64,000 nucleotides of DNA from Dietzia aurantiaca (GCF_021033825.1 NZ_JAIFXZ010000004.1:160472-224471), one strand, 5' to 3'; positions 1 through 10,590 are shown, counted from the first letter of the stretch. Numbers and translations: made by a program. The notes: generated by a model from the sequence alone, not told the origin.

Positions 1-1605
1 CGGCAACGAGTCGAACAACGGGCCCGCCAGACCCGGGTACTGCAGGGCCGCCTTGATCGCCTCGCGTTGCGGCCAGAGCACCGGATCCGCAGGAGCGGGC
101 AGCGGGACACCGGGCCGGGCCTCGGGTGACCGCTGCGCATCTGCCGCCGTCTCGTCGTCGTACTCCCGTTTCCCGCCCCCCGCACGATCCCAGCCGGGCC
201 GGGCGCCCCCACCGGGGCCGGCCGGCGCGCGGCGGCGCCCGCCCGGGCCCGACGGACGGGAACGTCCCTTCTTGCGCGACTCCTCGCGGACCCGCCGCAC
301 GACCAGCGACGGATCGTCCCACCCCACCCAACCGGCGAGCTGGCGCGCGTACTCGTCCCGCAGCGACGAATCGCGGATATCGGCCACCACCGGCACCGTG
401 CGGCGCAATGCCTCCACTCGCCCCTCGGCGTGGTCGAGGTCATGCTCCTCGAGCATCGAACGGATCGCGAACTCGAACATCGGAACCCGCGAGGAGACCA
501 GGTCACGCACCGCCGCGTCCCCGCGGTTCTGGCGGATGTCGCACGGATCCTGGCCCGGCGGGGCCACCGCGACGAACGTGCGGCCCGAGAACTGCTGGTC
601 GCCGGCGAACGCGCGCAGCGCCGCCTTCTTGCCGGCCTCGTCACCGTCGAAGGTGTAGACGATCTCGCCGCGGAAGTAATTGTCGTCCAGCATCAGCCGT
701 CGCAGCGTCGACAGATGATCCTCGCCGAACGCGGTGCCACACGCGGCCACCGCCGTGGTGACCCCGGCCGCGTGCATGGCCATGACATCCGTATAGCCCT
801 CGACCACCACGGCCCGGCGCTGCGAGGCGATGTCACGCTTGGCCAAGTCCAGTCCGAACAGCACCTGCGACTTCTTGTACAGCATCGTCTCGGGCGTGTT
901 CATGTACTTGCCCAGCTTGTCGTCCTCGAAGAGCTTGCGAGCACCGAAGCCGATCACCTCGCCTGCCAGGTTCCGGATCGGCCACAGCAGCCGACGATGG
1001 AAGCGGTCGATGAGCGTGCCACGCGAGCTGGTCTTGGACAGACCGGCCGCCTCGAGCTCGGAGGCCTCGAAGCCCTGGCGCATGAGATGCTTGCTCATGG
1101 TGTCCCAGCCCGCCGGTGCGTACCCGCACCCGAAATGCTCGGCTTGACCCATGTCGAAGCCGCGCTCGGTGAGGAAATCCCGCGCGATCTGTGCCTCCGC
1201 GTCCTCCCGCAGGCGCTCGGCATAGAACTTCTGGGCCGCCGCGTTGGCCTGCGCGAGCCGGGAGCGCGTTCCGCGATCACGCTGGACCACCTGCCCGCCG
1301 CCCTCGTAGGTGATGCGGTAGCCGATCCTGTCCGCCAGCTGCTCGACGGCCTCGACGAACCCGATGTGCTCCATCTTCATGAGGAAGGCGAAGACATCCC
1401 CGCCCTCGCCGGTGGAGAAGCAGTGGAAGTAGCCGTGCTGCGGGCGTACGTGGAACGACGGGGTCTTCTCGTCCTTGAACGGCGACAGGCCCTTCATCGA
1501 GTCCGCGCCGCCTGGTTTGAGCGCGACGTACTCGCCGACGATCTCCTCGATACGGGTGCGCTCGCGGATCGCGGCGATGTCCTGCTCCGGAATCCGCCCT
1601 GCCAT
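1..1605 (-). CDS. dnaG: DNA primase DnaG (3' end outside window)
   Basis: Makes the RNA primers used by the replicative polymerase. The first 535 codons are present; the C-terminal helicase-interaction part runs off the left edge. The TOPRIM core is visible (VVVEGYTDVMAMH followed by TFDGDEAG), as are the primase core motifs around GFGARKLF. The start is the ATG at 1605, giving MAGRIPEQDIAAIRE, which aligns with mycobacterial DnaG. The N-terminal zinc ribbon is odd: the positions that are normally Cys, His, Cys and Cys read Ser41, Lys44, Cys62 and Thr65 (GLSPFKDEKTPSFHV ... FHCFSTGEGGD), so three of the four ligands are missing although the fold-forming residues remain. As far as I recall, the same substitutions occur in other corynebacterial primases, so this is probably a lineage trait rather than damage. 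Identification is secure. Confidence 0.97.
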   Translation of the reverse strand, partial: MAGRIPEQDIAAIRERTRIEEIVGEYVALKPGGADSMKGLSPFKDEKTPSFHVRPQHGYFHCFSTGEGGDVFAFLMKMEHIGFVEAVEQLADRIGYRITYEGGGQVVQRDRGTRSRLAQANAAAQKFYAERLREDAEAQIARDFLTERGFDMGQAEHFGCGYAPAGWDTMSKHLMRQGFEASELEAAGLSKTSSRGTLIDRFHRRLLWPIRNLAGEVIGFGARKLFEDDKLGKYMNTPETMLYKKSQVLFGLDLAKRDIASQRRAVVVEGYTDVMAMHAAGVTTAVAACGTAFGEDHLSTLRRLMLDDNYFRGEIVYTFDGDEAGKKAALRAFAGDQQFSGRTFVAVAPPGQDPCDIRQNRGDAAVRDLVSSRVPMFEFAIRSMLEEHDLDHAEGRVEALRRTVPVVADIRDSSLRDEYARQLAGWVGWDDPSLVVRRVREESRKKGRSRPSGPGGRRRAPAGPGGGARPGWDRAGGGKREYDDETAADAQRSPEARPGVPLPAPADPVLWPQREAIKAALQYPGLAGPLFDSLP

Positions 1606-1612
1606 GACGCCC

Positions 1613-1618
1613 AGAGTA
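1613..1618 (-). promoter_or_regulatory. Putative -10 of dnaG (leaderless)
   Basis: TACTCT read on the minus strand ends 7 bases before the dnaG ATG, and no ribosome binding site lies between them. This spacing predicts a transcript that starts at or next to the start codon. No convincing -35 was seen. Confidence 0.4.
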
Positions 1619-1660
1619 GCGGCCCGTGCCGGACCGCGCCTGCCGCCGATGCCGGGCCGA

Positions 1661-1666
1661 TACGCT
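1661..1666 (+). promoter_or_regulatory. Putative -10 of TPM gene (leaderless)
   Basis: TACGCT ends 6 bases before the ATG at 1673, with no Shine-Dalgarno sequence. It lies back to back with the dnaG promoter in a 67-base divergent gap. Confidence 0.4.
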
Positions 1667-1672
1667 GGGCCC

Positions 1673-3715
1673 ATGATCGTCACCCTCACCCTCGCGGACG
1701 CCACCGGGACGCGCCGGACCCGGTTCACCGCGGCACTGGCGCTGGTCGTCGCATTTCTCGCGACCTCGATGCTCTGGGCCGCGCCGGGCGCCATGGCCGA
1801 CCAGCCGTTGCGACTCCAGCAACGGGTCACTGATTCCGCAAACGTCCTGGGTGCCCGTACAGGAGAGGTCGAGACCCGGATCTCCGAGCTGCAATCGACG
1901 GACTCCATCAAGCTCTGGGTGGCCTATGTGGACACCTTCGACGGCATGCGCCCGGAGACATGGGCCGAGCAGACCCACCGGCTCTCGCAGTTCGGCACGA
2001 GGGACGCGATGCTCGTGGTGGCGGTCGACGAACGCGCTTACTGGTTCAAGTACGGCGCTCTCGACGCCCGGGCCACCGACCAGATCGCTGCACAGGACAT
2101 CGAACCGCACCTGGCGGTCCGCGACTGGGCCGACGCCGCGATCGGCGCCGCCGACGGACTGGAGCGGCAGGGATCCGGGTCCGAGGTCTCCCCCGTGGCG
2201 ATGCTGATCGGGATCGCCGTGATCATCGCGCTCGTGGTGGGGCTGGTGCTGTTCAGCCGCAGGCGCCGCGCCGCGAAGACCCGCAAGCAGGTGGAGGACG
2301 CCCGCGACATCCCCGGCGACGACACGGCCAGGATGTCCGCCCTGCCCGCGGAGGTGCTCGACGCCCGCGCCCGCGCAGGCCTCGTCGACGCGGACCAGGC
2401 GGTGGAGGCGTCCGCGACGGCACTGAGGACGGCGGCCGGGGAGTTCGGCGAGCTGCGGACCCGGCCGTTCCGCTCGGCCCTGGACACCGCCCACGCCGAG
2501 GTCAACGCGGCGCACGCGTTGATCCAGCGCCTCGACGACGACATCCCCGAGACCCCTGACCAGCGCAGGAACATGCTGCTCGAGGTGGCCGCCCGCGCCG
2601 AGCGCGCGGAGCGAGAACTCGAGGGACAGGCCACGGCGTTCTCCGACATGCGTGACCTGCTCATCAACGGGGCCGCCTCGGTCGACGCCCTCACCCGACG
2701 GGCGATCAGCCTGCGCGCCCGGATCCCCGAGGCCGAGAAGTCGATGGAGAGTCTGCGCCAGCAGTTCCCGCCGACGGTCCTGTCCTCGATCACCGACAAC
2801 CTGTCGTTGGCCGAACAGATGCTCGACGCGGCCGATGCCGACACCGCCCGCGCCCGCGAGGCGCTGGCCCGCCCGGTGGGCGAGCAGGCCGAGGCAGTGG
2901 ACGCCATCACCACCGCCGAGGGCGAGCTGACGCAGGCCGAGAAGCTCGTCGACGGCGTGGACCACGCGGCCGACGACATCGTCACCGCGCGCCGGGACCT
3001 GCCCGCACTGATCGCCGAGGTCGACGAGGAGCTGGCGATCGCCGGCCGTCTGCTGGCCTCCACCGATGTCAGCGACGCCACCAGCCGTACCCTTTCCACG
3101 GTCGCGACGACAGCACGGGCGGCGGCTGATCAGGCGCGCGCGCAGGGCCAGTCGGACCCGCTGGGCAACTTCTCCCGGCTCATCGACGTGGACCGGAACC
3201 TCGACGAGGCCCTGGCCGCCGCAGGCCACGAGGCCGAGGCCGCCGGTCGCGCCCGCGCCGCCCGCAAGGCCGCGCTCACCCGCGCCCGGGGCGCCGTCCG
3301 CGAGGCCGACGACTTCATCGGTAGCCGCTCGGCCGTGATCGGACAGGCCGCACGCACCCGGCTCGCCGTGGCCAAGGACGCCCTGGCCACGGCCGAGGCG
3401 ACCGCGGGCCCGGCCGCATTCCCCGCCGCCGATCGCGCACTGTCACTGGCCCGTGAGGCACTCCGTCTGGCGCAGTCCGACGCCTCCCGCCCCCAGTACG
3501 GCAGCGGTCCGTACGGCCGCGGCCCTCGAGGGGGCCGGGGCGGATCCAACACCGGCGCGATGGTCGGCGGGATGATCGCCGGCGCCCTGATCCAGGGCAT
3601 GGCGCGCGGCGGCGGATCGAGCTTCGGCCGAAGCCGCGGTGGCTTCGGTGGCGGATTCGGCGGCGGCGGGTTCGGTGGCGGCGGCGGCTTCGGTGGCGCG
3701 GGCGGGCGATTCTGA
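1673..3715 (+). CDS. TPM-domain membrane protein (Rv2345-like)
   Basis: A 680-residue envelope protein. Residues 1 to about 43 form a signal or anchor segment ending in an AMA-like site. About 45-165 form a TPM (DUF477/YgcG-type) domain, recognisable from the repair-after-signal layout VTDSANVLG ... DAMLVVAVDERAYWFKYG. One strong membrane helix follows near 180-205 and is closed by SRRRRAAK. The long remainder is alanine- and glutamate-rich and probably helical or coiled coil. The tail is glycine-rich (repeated GGFGGG) and ends in GGRF, as in many TPM proteins. Start chosen at ATG 1673, since upstream in-frame codons overlap dnaG. M. tuberculosis has a similar gene (Rv2345) in the same dnaG-dgt neighbourhood. 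It is followed after 2 bases by the serine hydrolase gene. TPM domains are linked to membrane protein quality control and photosystem repair; the role here is unknown. Confidence 0.8.
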   Translation: MIVTLTLADATGTRRTRFTAALALVVAFLATSMLWAAPGAMADQPLRLQQRVTDSANVLGARTGEVETRISELQSTDSIKLWVAYVDTFDGMRPETWAEQTHRLSQFGTRDAMLVVAVDERAYWFKYGALDARATDQIAAQDIEPHLAVRDWADAAIGAADGLERQGSGSEVSPVAMLIGIAVIIALVVGLVLFSRRRRAAKTRKQVEDARDIPGDDTARMSALPAEVLDARARAGLVDADQAVEASATALRTAAGEFGELRTRPFRSALDTAHAEVNAAHALIQRLDDDIPETPDQRRNMLLEVAARAERAERELEGQATAFSDMRDLLINGAASVDALTRRAISLRARIPEAEKSMESLRQQFPPTVLSSITDNLSLAEQMLDAADADTARAREALARPVGEQAEAVDAITTAEGELTQAEKLVDGVDHAADDIVTARRDLPALIAEVDEELAIAGRLLASTDVSDATSRTLSTVATTARAAADQARAQGQSDPLGNFSRLIDVDRNLDEALAAAGHEAEAAGRARAARKAALTRARGAVREADDFIGSRSAVIGQAARTRLAVAKDALATAEATAGPAAFPAADRALSLAREALRLAQSDASRPQYGSGPYGRGPRGGRGGSNTGAMVGGMIAGALIQGMARGGGSSFGRSRGGFGGGFGGGGFGGGGGFGGAGGRF

Positions 3716-3717
3716 CG

Positions 3718-5055
3718 ATGACGCGCCGACGCATCGCTCTGCTGGCACTTCTGGTCGTGATCGTGGTGGTCGCGGCTGCTCTCGTCGTCGTCGGATACAT
3801 CTACCGACCGATGCTGCGCACCGGCACCGGGTACGCCGCGCACAACGCGTGCGCCGTCACCTTCCTCACCGGGCGCGCCGACCCGGAGACGGACCTGCCC
3901 CCCAACCCGTTGGTGCCGTACCTGCGGACCGATGTCGACGAGGAGGAGGGCACGGCCACCGTCTCGGTCCTGGGCGTGGCATTCCGGCAGACGGCGTACG
4001 TCTCGGAGTACGGATGCGCGCTCGGTGACCGTGTCGCCGGATCGCAGCAGTCCGCACCTCCCCCGGAGTTCATCGCACGGGGCCCCGAGGGCATCGATCT
4101 CCCCGTGGACGAGGAGTCCCGGGCTGACGTCGAGACCGCACTCGACGAGGCCGCAGCGCAGGAGGGAACGCGGGGTCTCGTCGTGGTCCACGACGGCCGG
4201 ATCATCGGCGAGCGGTACGCGGACGGGTTCGACGCCGATACCCGGCAGCTCGGCTGGTCCATGGGCAAGAGCGTGGCCTCCACTCTCGTCGGACGCGCCC
4301 GACTCGAGCACCCGGACGCCGACCTCGACCCGGCCGGGACCGGGCTGCGCCCCGAATGGACCGACGAGCGCGCACAGATCTCGCTGAACGACCTGATGCG
4401 CATGACCTCGGGCCTGGAATGGGACGAGGAATACGACCTCGGCACCCCCATCACCCACATGCTCTTCGACGCGCCCGACATGGCCGCGTTCGCCGCCTCA
4501 CAGCCACTCGCCCACGAACCGGGCACCTACCGCCAGTACTCCTCCGGTACCACCAACCTGATCTGCGACCTCCTGCACGAACGCACGGGCATGGGCCCCG
4601 GGATGGCCGAGGAACTTCTCTTCCGGCCCCTGGGGATGCGCAGCGCCGTGCTCGAGGCCGACGCCTCCGGCCGCTCCGTCTGCAGTTCATACCTGTGGGC
4701 CACGCCCAGGGACTTCGCCCGCTTCGGTCAGTTCGCGCTGGACGACGGCGTGGTGAACGGCGACAGGCTGCTGCCCGAGGGCTGGATGGAGTACTCGACG
4801 ACCGTCGTCCCAGCCGACGGGGAGCCCGAGCCGTACGGAGCTCAGTGGTGGGTCAACGTCGCCGGAGACGGGACACCACCGCGGATGGACATGCCGGAGG
4901 ACGCGTACTGGGCCTCCGGACACGACGGCCAGTACGTGGTGGTGGTCCCCTCGGCCGCCCTCGTGGTCGTGCGAACAGGGTTCACCCCCGGCGCCACCAT
5001 GGACTCGCTCGAGGTGGACCACCTCGTCGACGTGCTCGCTCAGGCGGTCGGATAA
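3718..5055 (+). CDS. Serine hydrolase, class C beta-lactamase fold
   Basis: A 445-residue protein with an N-terminal membrane anchor (about residues 6-29) and an extracytoplasmic hydrolase domain from about 130 to the end. The SxxK motif is S181-M-G-K184 in the context GWSMGKSVAS. The second-motif tyrosine is probably Y274 in QYSSGTTN, the form seen in 6-aminohexanoate-dimer hydrolase (NylB)-like and esterase EstB-like enzymes. A C-terminal ASGHDGQYVVVVPS segment matches the third-motif strand. It should therefore hydrolyse an ester, amide or peptide outside the membrane; the substrate cannot be read from sequence and true beta-lactamase activity is not implied. It starts 2 bases after the TPM stop and is followed 2 bases later by the FUSC gene, so the three are very likely one transcript. 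Confidence 0.8.
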   Translation: MTRRRIALLALLVVIVVVAAALVVVGYIYRPMLRTGTGYAAHNACAVTFLTGRADPETDLPPNPLVPYLRTDVDEEEGTATVSVLGVAFRQTAYVSEYGCALGDRVAGSQQSAPPPEFIARGPEGIDLPVDEESRADVETALDEAAAQEGTRGLVVVHDGRIIGERYADGFDADTRQLGWSMGKSVASTLVGRARLEHPDADLDPAGTGLRPEWTDERAQISLNDLMRMTSGLEWDEEYDLGTPITHMLFDAPDMAAFAASQPLAHEPGTYRQYSSGTTNLICDLLHERTGMGPGMAEELLFRPLGMRSAVLEADASGRSVCSSYLWATPRDFARFGQFALDDGVVNGDRLLPEGWMEYSTTVVPADGEPEPYGAQWWVNVAGDGTPPRMDMPEDAYWASGHDGQYVVVVPSAALVVVRTGFTPGATMDSLEVDHLVDVLAQAVG

Positions 5056-5057
5056 CC

Positions 5058-7253
5058 ATGCCGGGTGTGATCGCCAGAACTCTGCATGCGCTCGAGGCGC
5101 GCGACCCGGCCCGGGAGAGACTGCGCAAGATGATCTCCGTGGTCACGGGAATCCTCGGCAGCCTCGCGCTGGGCTACGCGGTCGTGCACTTCCTCCACGT
5201 CGAGACCGGCATGCTGACCATCTCGGTGTTCCTGTCCATGATGTCCGGGCTCTTCATCAAGGACTCGACGGCACGGGCCCGGGTGGTGACCACCGCGCTC
5301 CTCGTCCCCACGGCCGTGGTCGTACCGCTGGTGGCCGTGTCCCTGTCCTCCCATCGCGTGATCCAACTCGCCGTGTTCGTCCTGATCTCCGGCGTCGCCG
5401 TATGGGTCAGGCGCTTCGGGCCGCGGGGGACCACGATCGGCACCTTCGGCTTCTTCGCCTGCTTCTTCACCTTGTTGATGCGGCCCACCCTGGCGGAGCT
5501 TCCGGCCTTCTGCCTGATCGCTGCCGGGGCAGCCACGTCGCAGTTGGTGGTGCAGCTGGTCCTGTGGGGCCGCCGACACCCCGAGCGTGAGCTCGGGGTG
5601 CTGCTCGGCGAGCTGCGGGTCGCCTCCGCCTCGGCGGTCGAGGCCGCCGCCTCGCCCGTCCACCCCCACGCACTGCGGGCCCGCCTCGCCCGGGTCGACT
5701 CGATGTGGCGCGCGATCACGGCGTGGCAGCAGAGTTTCCGCACCGCCAACTACACGGACTGGGACCACGAGACACTGGCAGTCCACGTGCTCGACGCGTG
5801 TGTCAACACCGACGAGGCCTGCCTCGAGTTGGCCGAGGACGGCGACGCGCACCACCGCGATTCCGCCGACCGTCGGCACGCCGTCTCCCAGACGCTGGCC
5901 GCGCTCGACGACCACGCCTCCCGTGCACGGCTCGCCGACGCCACATCGTGGGCGCAGGACGTGGTCGGAGACAAGAACCGGGGCGCAGACGCGCCATCCA
6001 CCTACCGGCTCGCCGAGTGCGTGCTCGCCCACGCGCACCTACGGACCGTGGAACTGCACCGCCGACCTCCCGCCCGGCTGCTCGCCGGGCAGGCGACGTC
6101 GACGGTCACCCCTTCCACGGTGCCGGACCATCCCACGCCGGGGACTCCGCGTGCCGGGTCCTCTGCCGGTCGCCGCCCCATCCGGTGGACGCCGTGGCGA
6201 CAGTGGGCTCCCACGAGCCGACTCGCGATCCAGGCCATGACCGCCACCGCGATCGCCTCGGCGGTCGGTGAGGCGATCTCCGCATCGCGGTGGTACTGGG
6301 CGGTCCTCACCGCATTCCTGGTGTTCTTCAGCACCACCACCCGCAGCGGAATTCTCACCCGCGCCTACCGACGGATCATCGGCACGGTGCTCGGACTGGC
6401 CGTGGGCATCGCTGTGACCTACCTGGCCCACGACGTCAAGATCGTTCTCCTGGCGATCTGCCTGCTGTGCGTCATGGGGATGATCTACTTCGGCCCGCTC
6501 AACTACATGTACCTGTCGTTCTTCGTCACGGTCCTGCTGATATCGCTCTACGCCGTCCTCGGCGTGCTCGACGGCCATCTCATGGAGGTGCGCCTCGAGG
6601 AGACCGTCGCGGGAGCCGGAATCGGTGTCCTGTGCGCCTATCTGCTCCTGTCGGCAACGTCACGGCCGGCTCTGGTCCAGAAGATCGACGCCTATTTCGA
6701 CGCCGTCGACGCGCTGATGGCGGAGGCCTCCGACCTCGTGGCCGCGCCCGATCGCGATACCGCGATGCTCGACCGGGTCCATGCCGTGGAGGCAGCCCAG
6801 GCCGATGTCGACCAGACCATCTCGGCGATGTCCACGGCGTTCCTCTTCGCGGGGCGCGACCGCGTGGATTCGGCCATCAGCCTGATGTACCGCTCGTCAC
6901 GGTCGTCGGTGCGTTTGGCGCAGATCGTGATGCTCGGCGCCGCTCACCCGGCCACGGCCGAGGGGCTGGCACGGGAACACGCCGTGGTGCAGGACGCGGT
7001 GGCCGTGGCCCGCGACGCAGCCGGCGGGGCTCGTCGCCGGATCGAGCGGCCGACGGAGCCCGCCGCCGGCCGCGACGAGCCGACCGATCAGTCCGCCGCG
7101 CGTCGGTCGTCCAACGGAGGCGATACGACCGTGACCGCGGCCCTGGTCGCACTGGACCGGTTCACCTGGGTCATGGGGCGACTCTGTGACGTCCTGGCAC
7201 CGTCCGACCAGCGCGCGCGGGGCCGGGCCCGGACACTGATCCACAATCGTTAA
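5058..7253 (+). CDS. FUSC-family membrane exporter
   Basis: A 731-residue protein with two hydrophobic blocks: about residues 20-150 (several helices, e.g. [18 protein letters not shown]) and about 395-530 ([18 protein letters not shown] onward, the typical FUSC signature). Each block is followed by a soluble helical region. This duplicated layout is that of the aromatic acid exporter/fusaric acid resistance family, which pumps organic acids out of the cell. Substrate unknown. The start at 5058 follows the hydrolase stop by 2 bases; longer in-frame starts lie inside that gene. The stop overlaps the stop region of the convergent dgt gene by 4 bases, so there is no room for a terminator between them. 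Confidence 0.8.
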   Translation: MPGVIARTLHALEARDPARERLRKMISVVTGILGSLALGYAVVHFLHVETGMLTISVFLSMMSGLFIKDSTARARVVTTALLVPTAVVVPLVAVSLSSHRVIQLAVFVLISGVAVWVRRFGPRGTTIGTFGFFACFFTLLMRPTLAELPAFCLIAAGAATSQLVVQLVLWGRRHPERELGVLLGELRVASASAVEAAASPVHPHALRARLARVDSMWRAITAWQQSFRTANYTDWDHETLAVHVLDACVNTDEACLELAEDGDAHHRDSADRRHAVSQTLAALDDHASRARLADATSWAQDVVGDKNRGADAPSTYRLAECVLAHAHLRTVELHRRPPARLLAGQATSTVTPSTVPDHPTPGTPRAGSSAGRRPIRWTPWRQWAPTSRLAIQAMTATAIASAVGEAISASRWYWAVLTAFLVFFSTTTRSGILTRAYRRIIGTVLGLAVGIAVTYLAHDVKIVLLAICLLCVMGMIYFGPLNYMYLSFFVTVLLISLYAVLGVLDGHLMEVRLEETVAGAGIGVLCAYLLLSATSRPALVQKIDAYFDAVDALMAEASDLVAAPDRDTAMLDRVHAVEAAQADVDQTISAMSTAFLFAGRDRVDSAISLMYRSSRSSVRLAQIVMLGAAHPATAEGLAREHAVVQDAVAVARDAAGGARRRIERPTEPAAGRDEPTDQSAARRSSNGGDTTVTAALVALDRFTWVMGRLCDVLAPSDQRARGRARTLIHNR

Positions 7254-8512
7254 CCCCACGCCGCCTGAATGCCGGCGCTGGCCCGGTCGATCCGTTCGAG
7301 TCTGCTCTCGGTGTACAGCGCGATCTGGTCGACGATGACCCGCATCCGTGCGGCGTCGTCCACGGCGGCATCCCACAGCGGTCGTAGCACGGGGTCGAGC
7401 GCGGCGTGACCGGAATGTGCCAGGTACTCGGCCACCCGATGGATACGGTCGCGTTGGCGGTCCTGCCGGACCCGGTGGCCCGGGTCGCTCATCACGTAGC
7501 GCACGGCCATCGTCTTGAGCATCACCACCTCGGCCTCGACCTCCACCGGTACCTCCAGATCAGCGCTGTACCGGCCGTGCGGCGCCGCGCCGTGCACCTC
7601 GCGGGTGGTGTGGATGGCCGGCATGACGAAGCGCCCCACCAGTTCGCTGGTCAGCGCCTTGAGCGCCACCATGCCCCGGAAACTCTCGTCGAAGGGCTGG
7701 ACGACCCGGACCACCTCCAGCGCGCCGAGTCGCTCGGCGGCCTGCTCCAACTGATCGGCGTCGGGGCCCCGGAATTCCGTTGCCCCCATCTCCGCGAGCG
7801 CGGCGACCTCCGAGGCGTCGGACAGCGAGCGCAGATCCAACCGTCCGGCGACGATCGCGTCCTCGACATCGTGGACCGAGTAGGCCACGTCGTCGGAGAA
7901 ATCCATGATCTGGGCCTCCAGCGACCGGGTGTCACCGGGTGCCCCTCGCCGGATCCATTCCAGGATCTCGGCGTCCTCGGCGTAGGCCCCGAACTTGGTG
8001 GTGCCCTCGCGGGGCAACCACGGGTACTTGGTCGCCGCGTCCAGCGCCGCGCGGGTGAGGTTGAGCCCCACCCCCGTGCCGCGGTCGTCGACCACCTTGG
8101 GTTCCAGACGCGACAGGATCCGGATGGTCTGGGCGTTGCCCTCGTAACCGCCACAACCGCGCGCCACCTCGTCCAGGGCCCGCTCGCCGTTGTGCCCGTA
8201 CGGCGGATGGCCGATGTCGTGGCTCAACCCCGCCAGGTCAGCGAGGTCGGGATCGCAGCCCAGGCCCGCGGCGATGCTGCGGGAGATCTGCGCTACCTCG
8301 AGCGAATGGGTGAGGCGGGTCCGCGGGGTGTCCCCGTCGCCCGGCCCGACGACCTGCGTCTTGTCCGCCAGCCGCCGCAACGCGGCCGAATGCAGGACAC
8401 GCGCGCGATCCCGTTCGAAGGGGCTGCGCTCACTGGCCGAGGGCCGGGCTCGGCCAGAGTGCTCGTCGACACGGCGTTCCGCGTCCGCCCCGCTGTAGGC
8501 GTATCCCGTCAT
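7250..8512 (-). CDS. dgt: Deoxyguanosinetriphosphate triphosphohydrolase-like
   Basis: A 420-residue HD-domain enzyme that splits dNTPs (typically dGTP) into deoxynucleoside and triphosphate, controlling the dNTP pool. The HD motif is clear: [10 protein letters not shown] near residue 64 supplies the first His, and [15 protein letters not shown] near 105-119 supplies HD and the downstream ligands. [15 protein letters not shown] further on gives the last Asp. Length and order match the dGTPase family, type 2 as in Rv2344c. The ATG at 8512 has AGGAG upstream. The gene is adjacent to dnaG in M. tuberculosis; here the three-gene TPM operon lies in between. Confidence 0.95.
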   Translation of the reverse strand: MTGYAYSGADAERRVDEHSGRARPSASERSPFERDRARVLHSAALRRLADKTQVVGPGDGDTPRTRLTHSLEVAQISRSIAAGLGCDPDLADLAGLSHDIGHPPYGHNGERALDEVARGCGGYEGNAQTIRILSRLEPKVVDDRGTGVGLNLTRAALDAATKYPWLPREGTTKFGAYAEDAEILEWIRRGAPGDTRSLEAQIMDFSDDVAYSVHDVEDAIVAGRLDLRSLSDASEVAALAEMGATEFRGPDADQLEQAAERLGALEVVRVVQPFDESFRGMVALKALTSELVGRFVMPAIHTTREVHGAAPHGRYSADLEVPVEVEAEVVMLKTMAVRYVMSDPGHRVRQDRQRDRIHRVAEYLAHSGHAALDPVLRPLWDAAVDDAARMRVIVDQIALYTESRLERIDRASAGIQAAWG

Positions 8513-8522
8513 GCCGTCACTC

Positions 8523-9140
8523 CTAGTCGGGGAAGTCCACGTTGCTCCCGGCGAGCCGCTGGTACTGATACCAGAGCACCGCCCCGGTCTCCCGGATGAT
8601 GCTCATGATCTGGTTCTCCCTGGTCCACACCGCGGGACCGTGTCGCGTCGGCGAGGTCCAGGCGTCGAGACCCACGTCGTGCGCCATCATCCGCGAACGA
8701 TACGAGTGGGTGGGGTCACTGACCAGGACCACCGATTCGCCGCCCTGGTCCCGGACCGTCTGGGCGACTGCCTCCAGGCTTCCGACGGTGTTGGTCCCGG
8801 TCTCCACGGCGAGGATCGCCTCGGGCGGGACGCCCAGCTGGGTCAGGTAGGAGCGCCCCGATCCGGCCTCCGTGTACAGATCACCCGGCTGACTTCCGCC
8901 GACCGTGATGATCTGCGGCGCCACCCCCTCGTCGAAGAGCGTGGCCGCGTGCTCCAGCCTCGCCTGGAAGACAGGCGTGGGGATGCCGTTGTACTGCGCG
9001 GCACCCAGCACGACGATCGCATCGGCCGGCGTCCGGTCGTCTATGCGCGCCACATACCAGACGCGGAATGCGATGAAACCGGGAATGATCAGGCACGACA
9101 GCAGCGCGATGACCACGACCCATCCGAGGGCCCTGGTCAT
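8523..9140 (-). CDS. SanA/YdcF-like DUF218 membrane protein
   Basis: About 205 residues: one N-terminal membrane helix ([19 protein letters not shown]) and a DUF218 domain outside or at the membrane. Characteristic stretches are [26 protein letters not shown], and [13 protein letters not shown], where Ser/His/Arg line the pocket in this family. Relatives in E. coli (SanA, ElyC, YdcF) affect envelope integrity and peptidoglycan or polysaccharide assembly; the reaction is not settled. Start uncertain: ATG 9140 begins MTRALGWVV just before the helix, while a GTG at 9170 would add ten residues rich in Arg and Ser. Neither has a good ribosome binding site. It lies 10 bases upstream of dgt and is probably cotranscribed with it. 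Confidence 0.75.
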   Translation of the reverse strand: MTRALGWVVVIALLSCLIIPGFIAFRVWYVARIDDRTPADAIVVLGAAQYNGIPTPVFQARLEHAATLFDEGVAPQIITVGGSQPGDLYTEAGSGRSYLTQLGVPPEAILAVETGTNTVGSLEAVAQTVRDQGGESVVLVSDPTHSYRSRMMAHDVGLDAWTSPTRHGPAVWTRENQIMSIIRETGAVLWYQYQRLAGSNVDFPD

Positions 9141-9195
9141 CGCGCTGCGTGGGGACCGGGTTCTACTCACCCGACCAGTGTGCCAGGAACCTGCA

Positions 9196-10590
9196 TCAGC
9201 ACCCGATGAGGCGCTGGGCGAGGTAACCCTCCACCTGATCGATCGCGACGCGCTCCTGCGCCATGGTGTCCCGCTCACGGATGGTCACGGCCTGGTCCTC
9301 GAGGGTGTCGAAGTCCACGGTGATACAGAACGGGGTGCCGATCTCGTCATGGCGACGGTAGCGGCGGCCGATGGCCTGCGCGTCGTCGAAGTCCACATTC
9401 CAGTTCTTGCGCAGCTGCGCCGCCAGATCCCGCGCCTTGGGCGACAGGTCGGCGTTACGCGACAGCGGTAGCACCGCGGCCTTGAAGGGCGACAGGCGAC
9501 GGTCGAGCTTGAGAACGGTCCGGGTGTCGACGCCGCCCTTGGCGTTGGGCGCCTCGTCCTCGGTGTAGGCGTCCACCAGGAACGCCATCAGCGAACGGGT
9601 CAGGCCGAAGCTGGGCTCGATGACGTACGGGATGTACTTCTCGCCGGTGGCCTGGTCGAAGTACTGCAGGTCCTCCCCCGAGTGCTTCTGGTGCTGCGAC
9701 AGGTCGTAGTCCGTGCGGTTGGCGATGCCCATGAGCTCGCCCCACTCGTTGCCCTGGAAGCCGAACTTGTACTCGAAGTCGATCGTGCGGGCCGAGTAGT
9801 GGGCGCGCTCGTCCTGCGGCACGTCGAAGCGACGCAGGTTGTCCGGGTCGATCCCCAGATCCACGAACCAGTTCCAGCAGTCCTCGACCCAACGGTCGAA
9901 CCACTCCGGGGCCTCGTCGGGCTTGGTGAAGAACTCGATCTCCATCTGTTCGAACTCGCGGGTCCGGAAGATGAAGTTGCCGGGGGTGATCTCGTTACGG
10001 AACGCCTTGCCGATCTGGCCGATGCCGAACGGCGGCTTCCGGCGCGCCGTGGTCATGACGTTCTTATAGTTGACGAAGATGCCCTGGGCGGTCTCCGGAC
10101 GGAGGTAGTGCAGGCCCTCCTCGTTGTCCACCGGGCCGAGGTAGGTCTTGACCAGGCCGGAGAAGAGCTGCGGCTCGGTCCACTTGCCCTTGGTGCCGCA
10201 GTTCGGACACGCGATCTCGGACATCGGGGCGTCCGCCGGGTCGTCCAGCTTCTTCTTGGCCGCGTAGGCCTCCTGCAGGTGGTCCTGACGCAGGCGGGTG
10301 TGGCAGGACATGCACTCGACCAGCGGGTCGGTGAACGTCTCGACGTGGCCGGAGGCCTCCCACACCCTGCGCGGCAGGATGATCGAGGAGTCCAGGCCCA
10401 CCACGTCCTCGCGCGCGGTGACAAAGGTCCGCCACCACTGACGCTTGATGTTCTCCTTGAGCTCCGCACCGAGCGGACCATAGTCCCAGGCCGAGCGGGT
10501 ACCGCCGTAGATCTCGCCGCTCTGGTACACCAGTCCCCGGCGCTTGCAGAGGTTGACGACGGTGTCGATGACGGAAGCTGAGGCTGCCAC
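9196..10590 (-). CDS. glyS: Glycyl-tRNA synthetase (dimeric type)
   Basis: Charges tRNA-Gly. The 464 residues match the class II alpha2-type enzyme used by actinobacteria. [20 protein letters not shown] opens the protein, [18 protein letters not shown] carries the family signature, [19 protein letters not shown] is motif 2, and [10 protein letters not shown] is motif 3. A CxxC pair (CMSCHTRL and CPNCGTKG) in the insertion domain suggests a bound zinc; I recall this as absent from the M. tuberculosis enzyme. The start is GTG 10590 with AAAGGGAG ten bases upstream. A longer reading from 10737 would add unconserved residues and overlap the smtB promoter region. Divergent from smtB-zur, as in M. 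tuberculosis. Confidence 0.96.
   Translation of the reverse strand: MAASASVIDTVVNLCKRRGLVYQSGEIYGGTRSAWDYGPLGAELKENIKRQWWRTFVTAREDVVGLDSSIILPRRVWEASGHVETFTDPLVECMSCHTRLRQDHLQEAYAAKKKLDDPADAPMSEIACPNCGTKGKWTEPQLFSGLVKTYLGPVDNEEGLHYLRPETAQGIFVNYKNVMTTARRKPPFGIGQIGKAFRNEITPGNFIFRTREFEQMEIEFFTKPDEAPEWFDRWVEDCWNWFVDLGIDPDNLRRFDVPQDERAHYSARTIDFEYKFGFQGNEWGELMGIANRTDYDLSQHQKHSGEDLQYFDQATGEKYIPYVIEPSFGLTRSLMAFLVDAYTEDEAPNAKGGVDTRTVLKLDRRLSPFKAAVLPLSRNADLSPKARDLAAQLRKNWNVDFDDAQAIGRRYRRHDEIGTPFCITVDFDTLEDQAVTIRERDTMAQERVAIDQVEGYLAQRLIGC

Noticed and set aside
430..1833. Long open frame on + opposite dnaG
   Set aside because: Third-base GC bias of dnaG opens the antisense frame; the peptide has no family features and dnaG is certain.
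3718..5055. Serine hydrolase as an antibiotic-resistance beta-lactamase
   Set aside because: SMGK and YSSG fit NylB/esterase-type members as well, and the protein is membrane-anchored in an envelope operon; resistance cannot be inferred.
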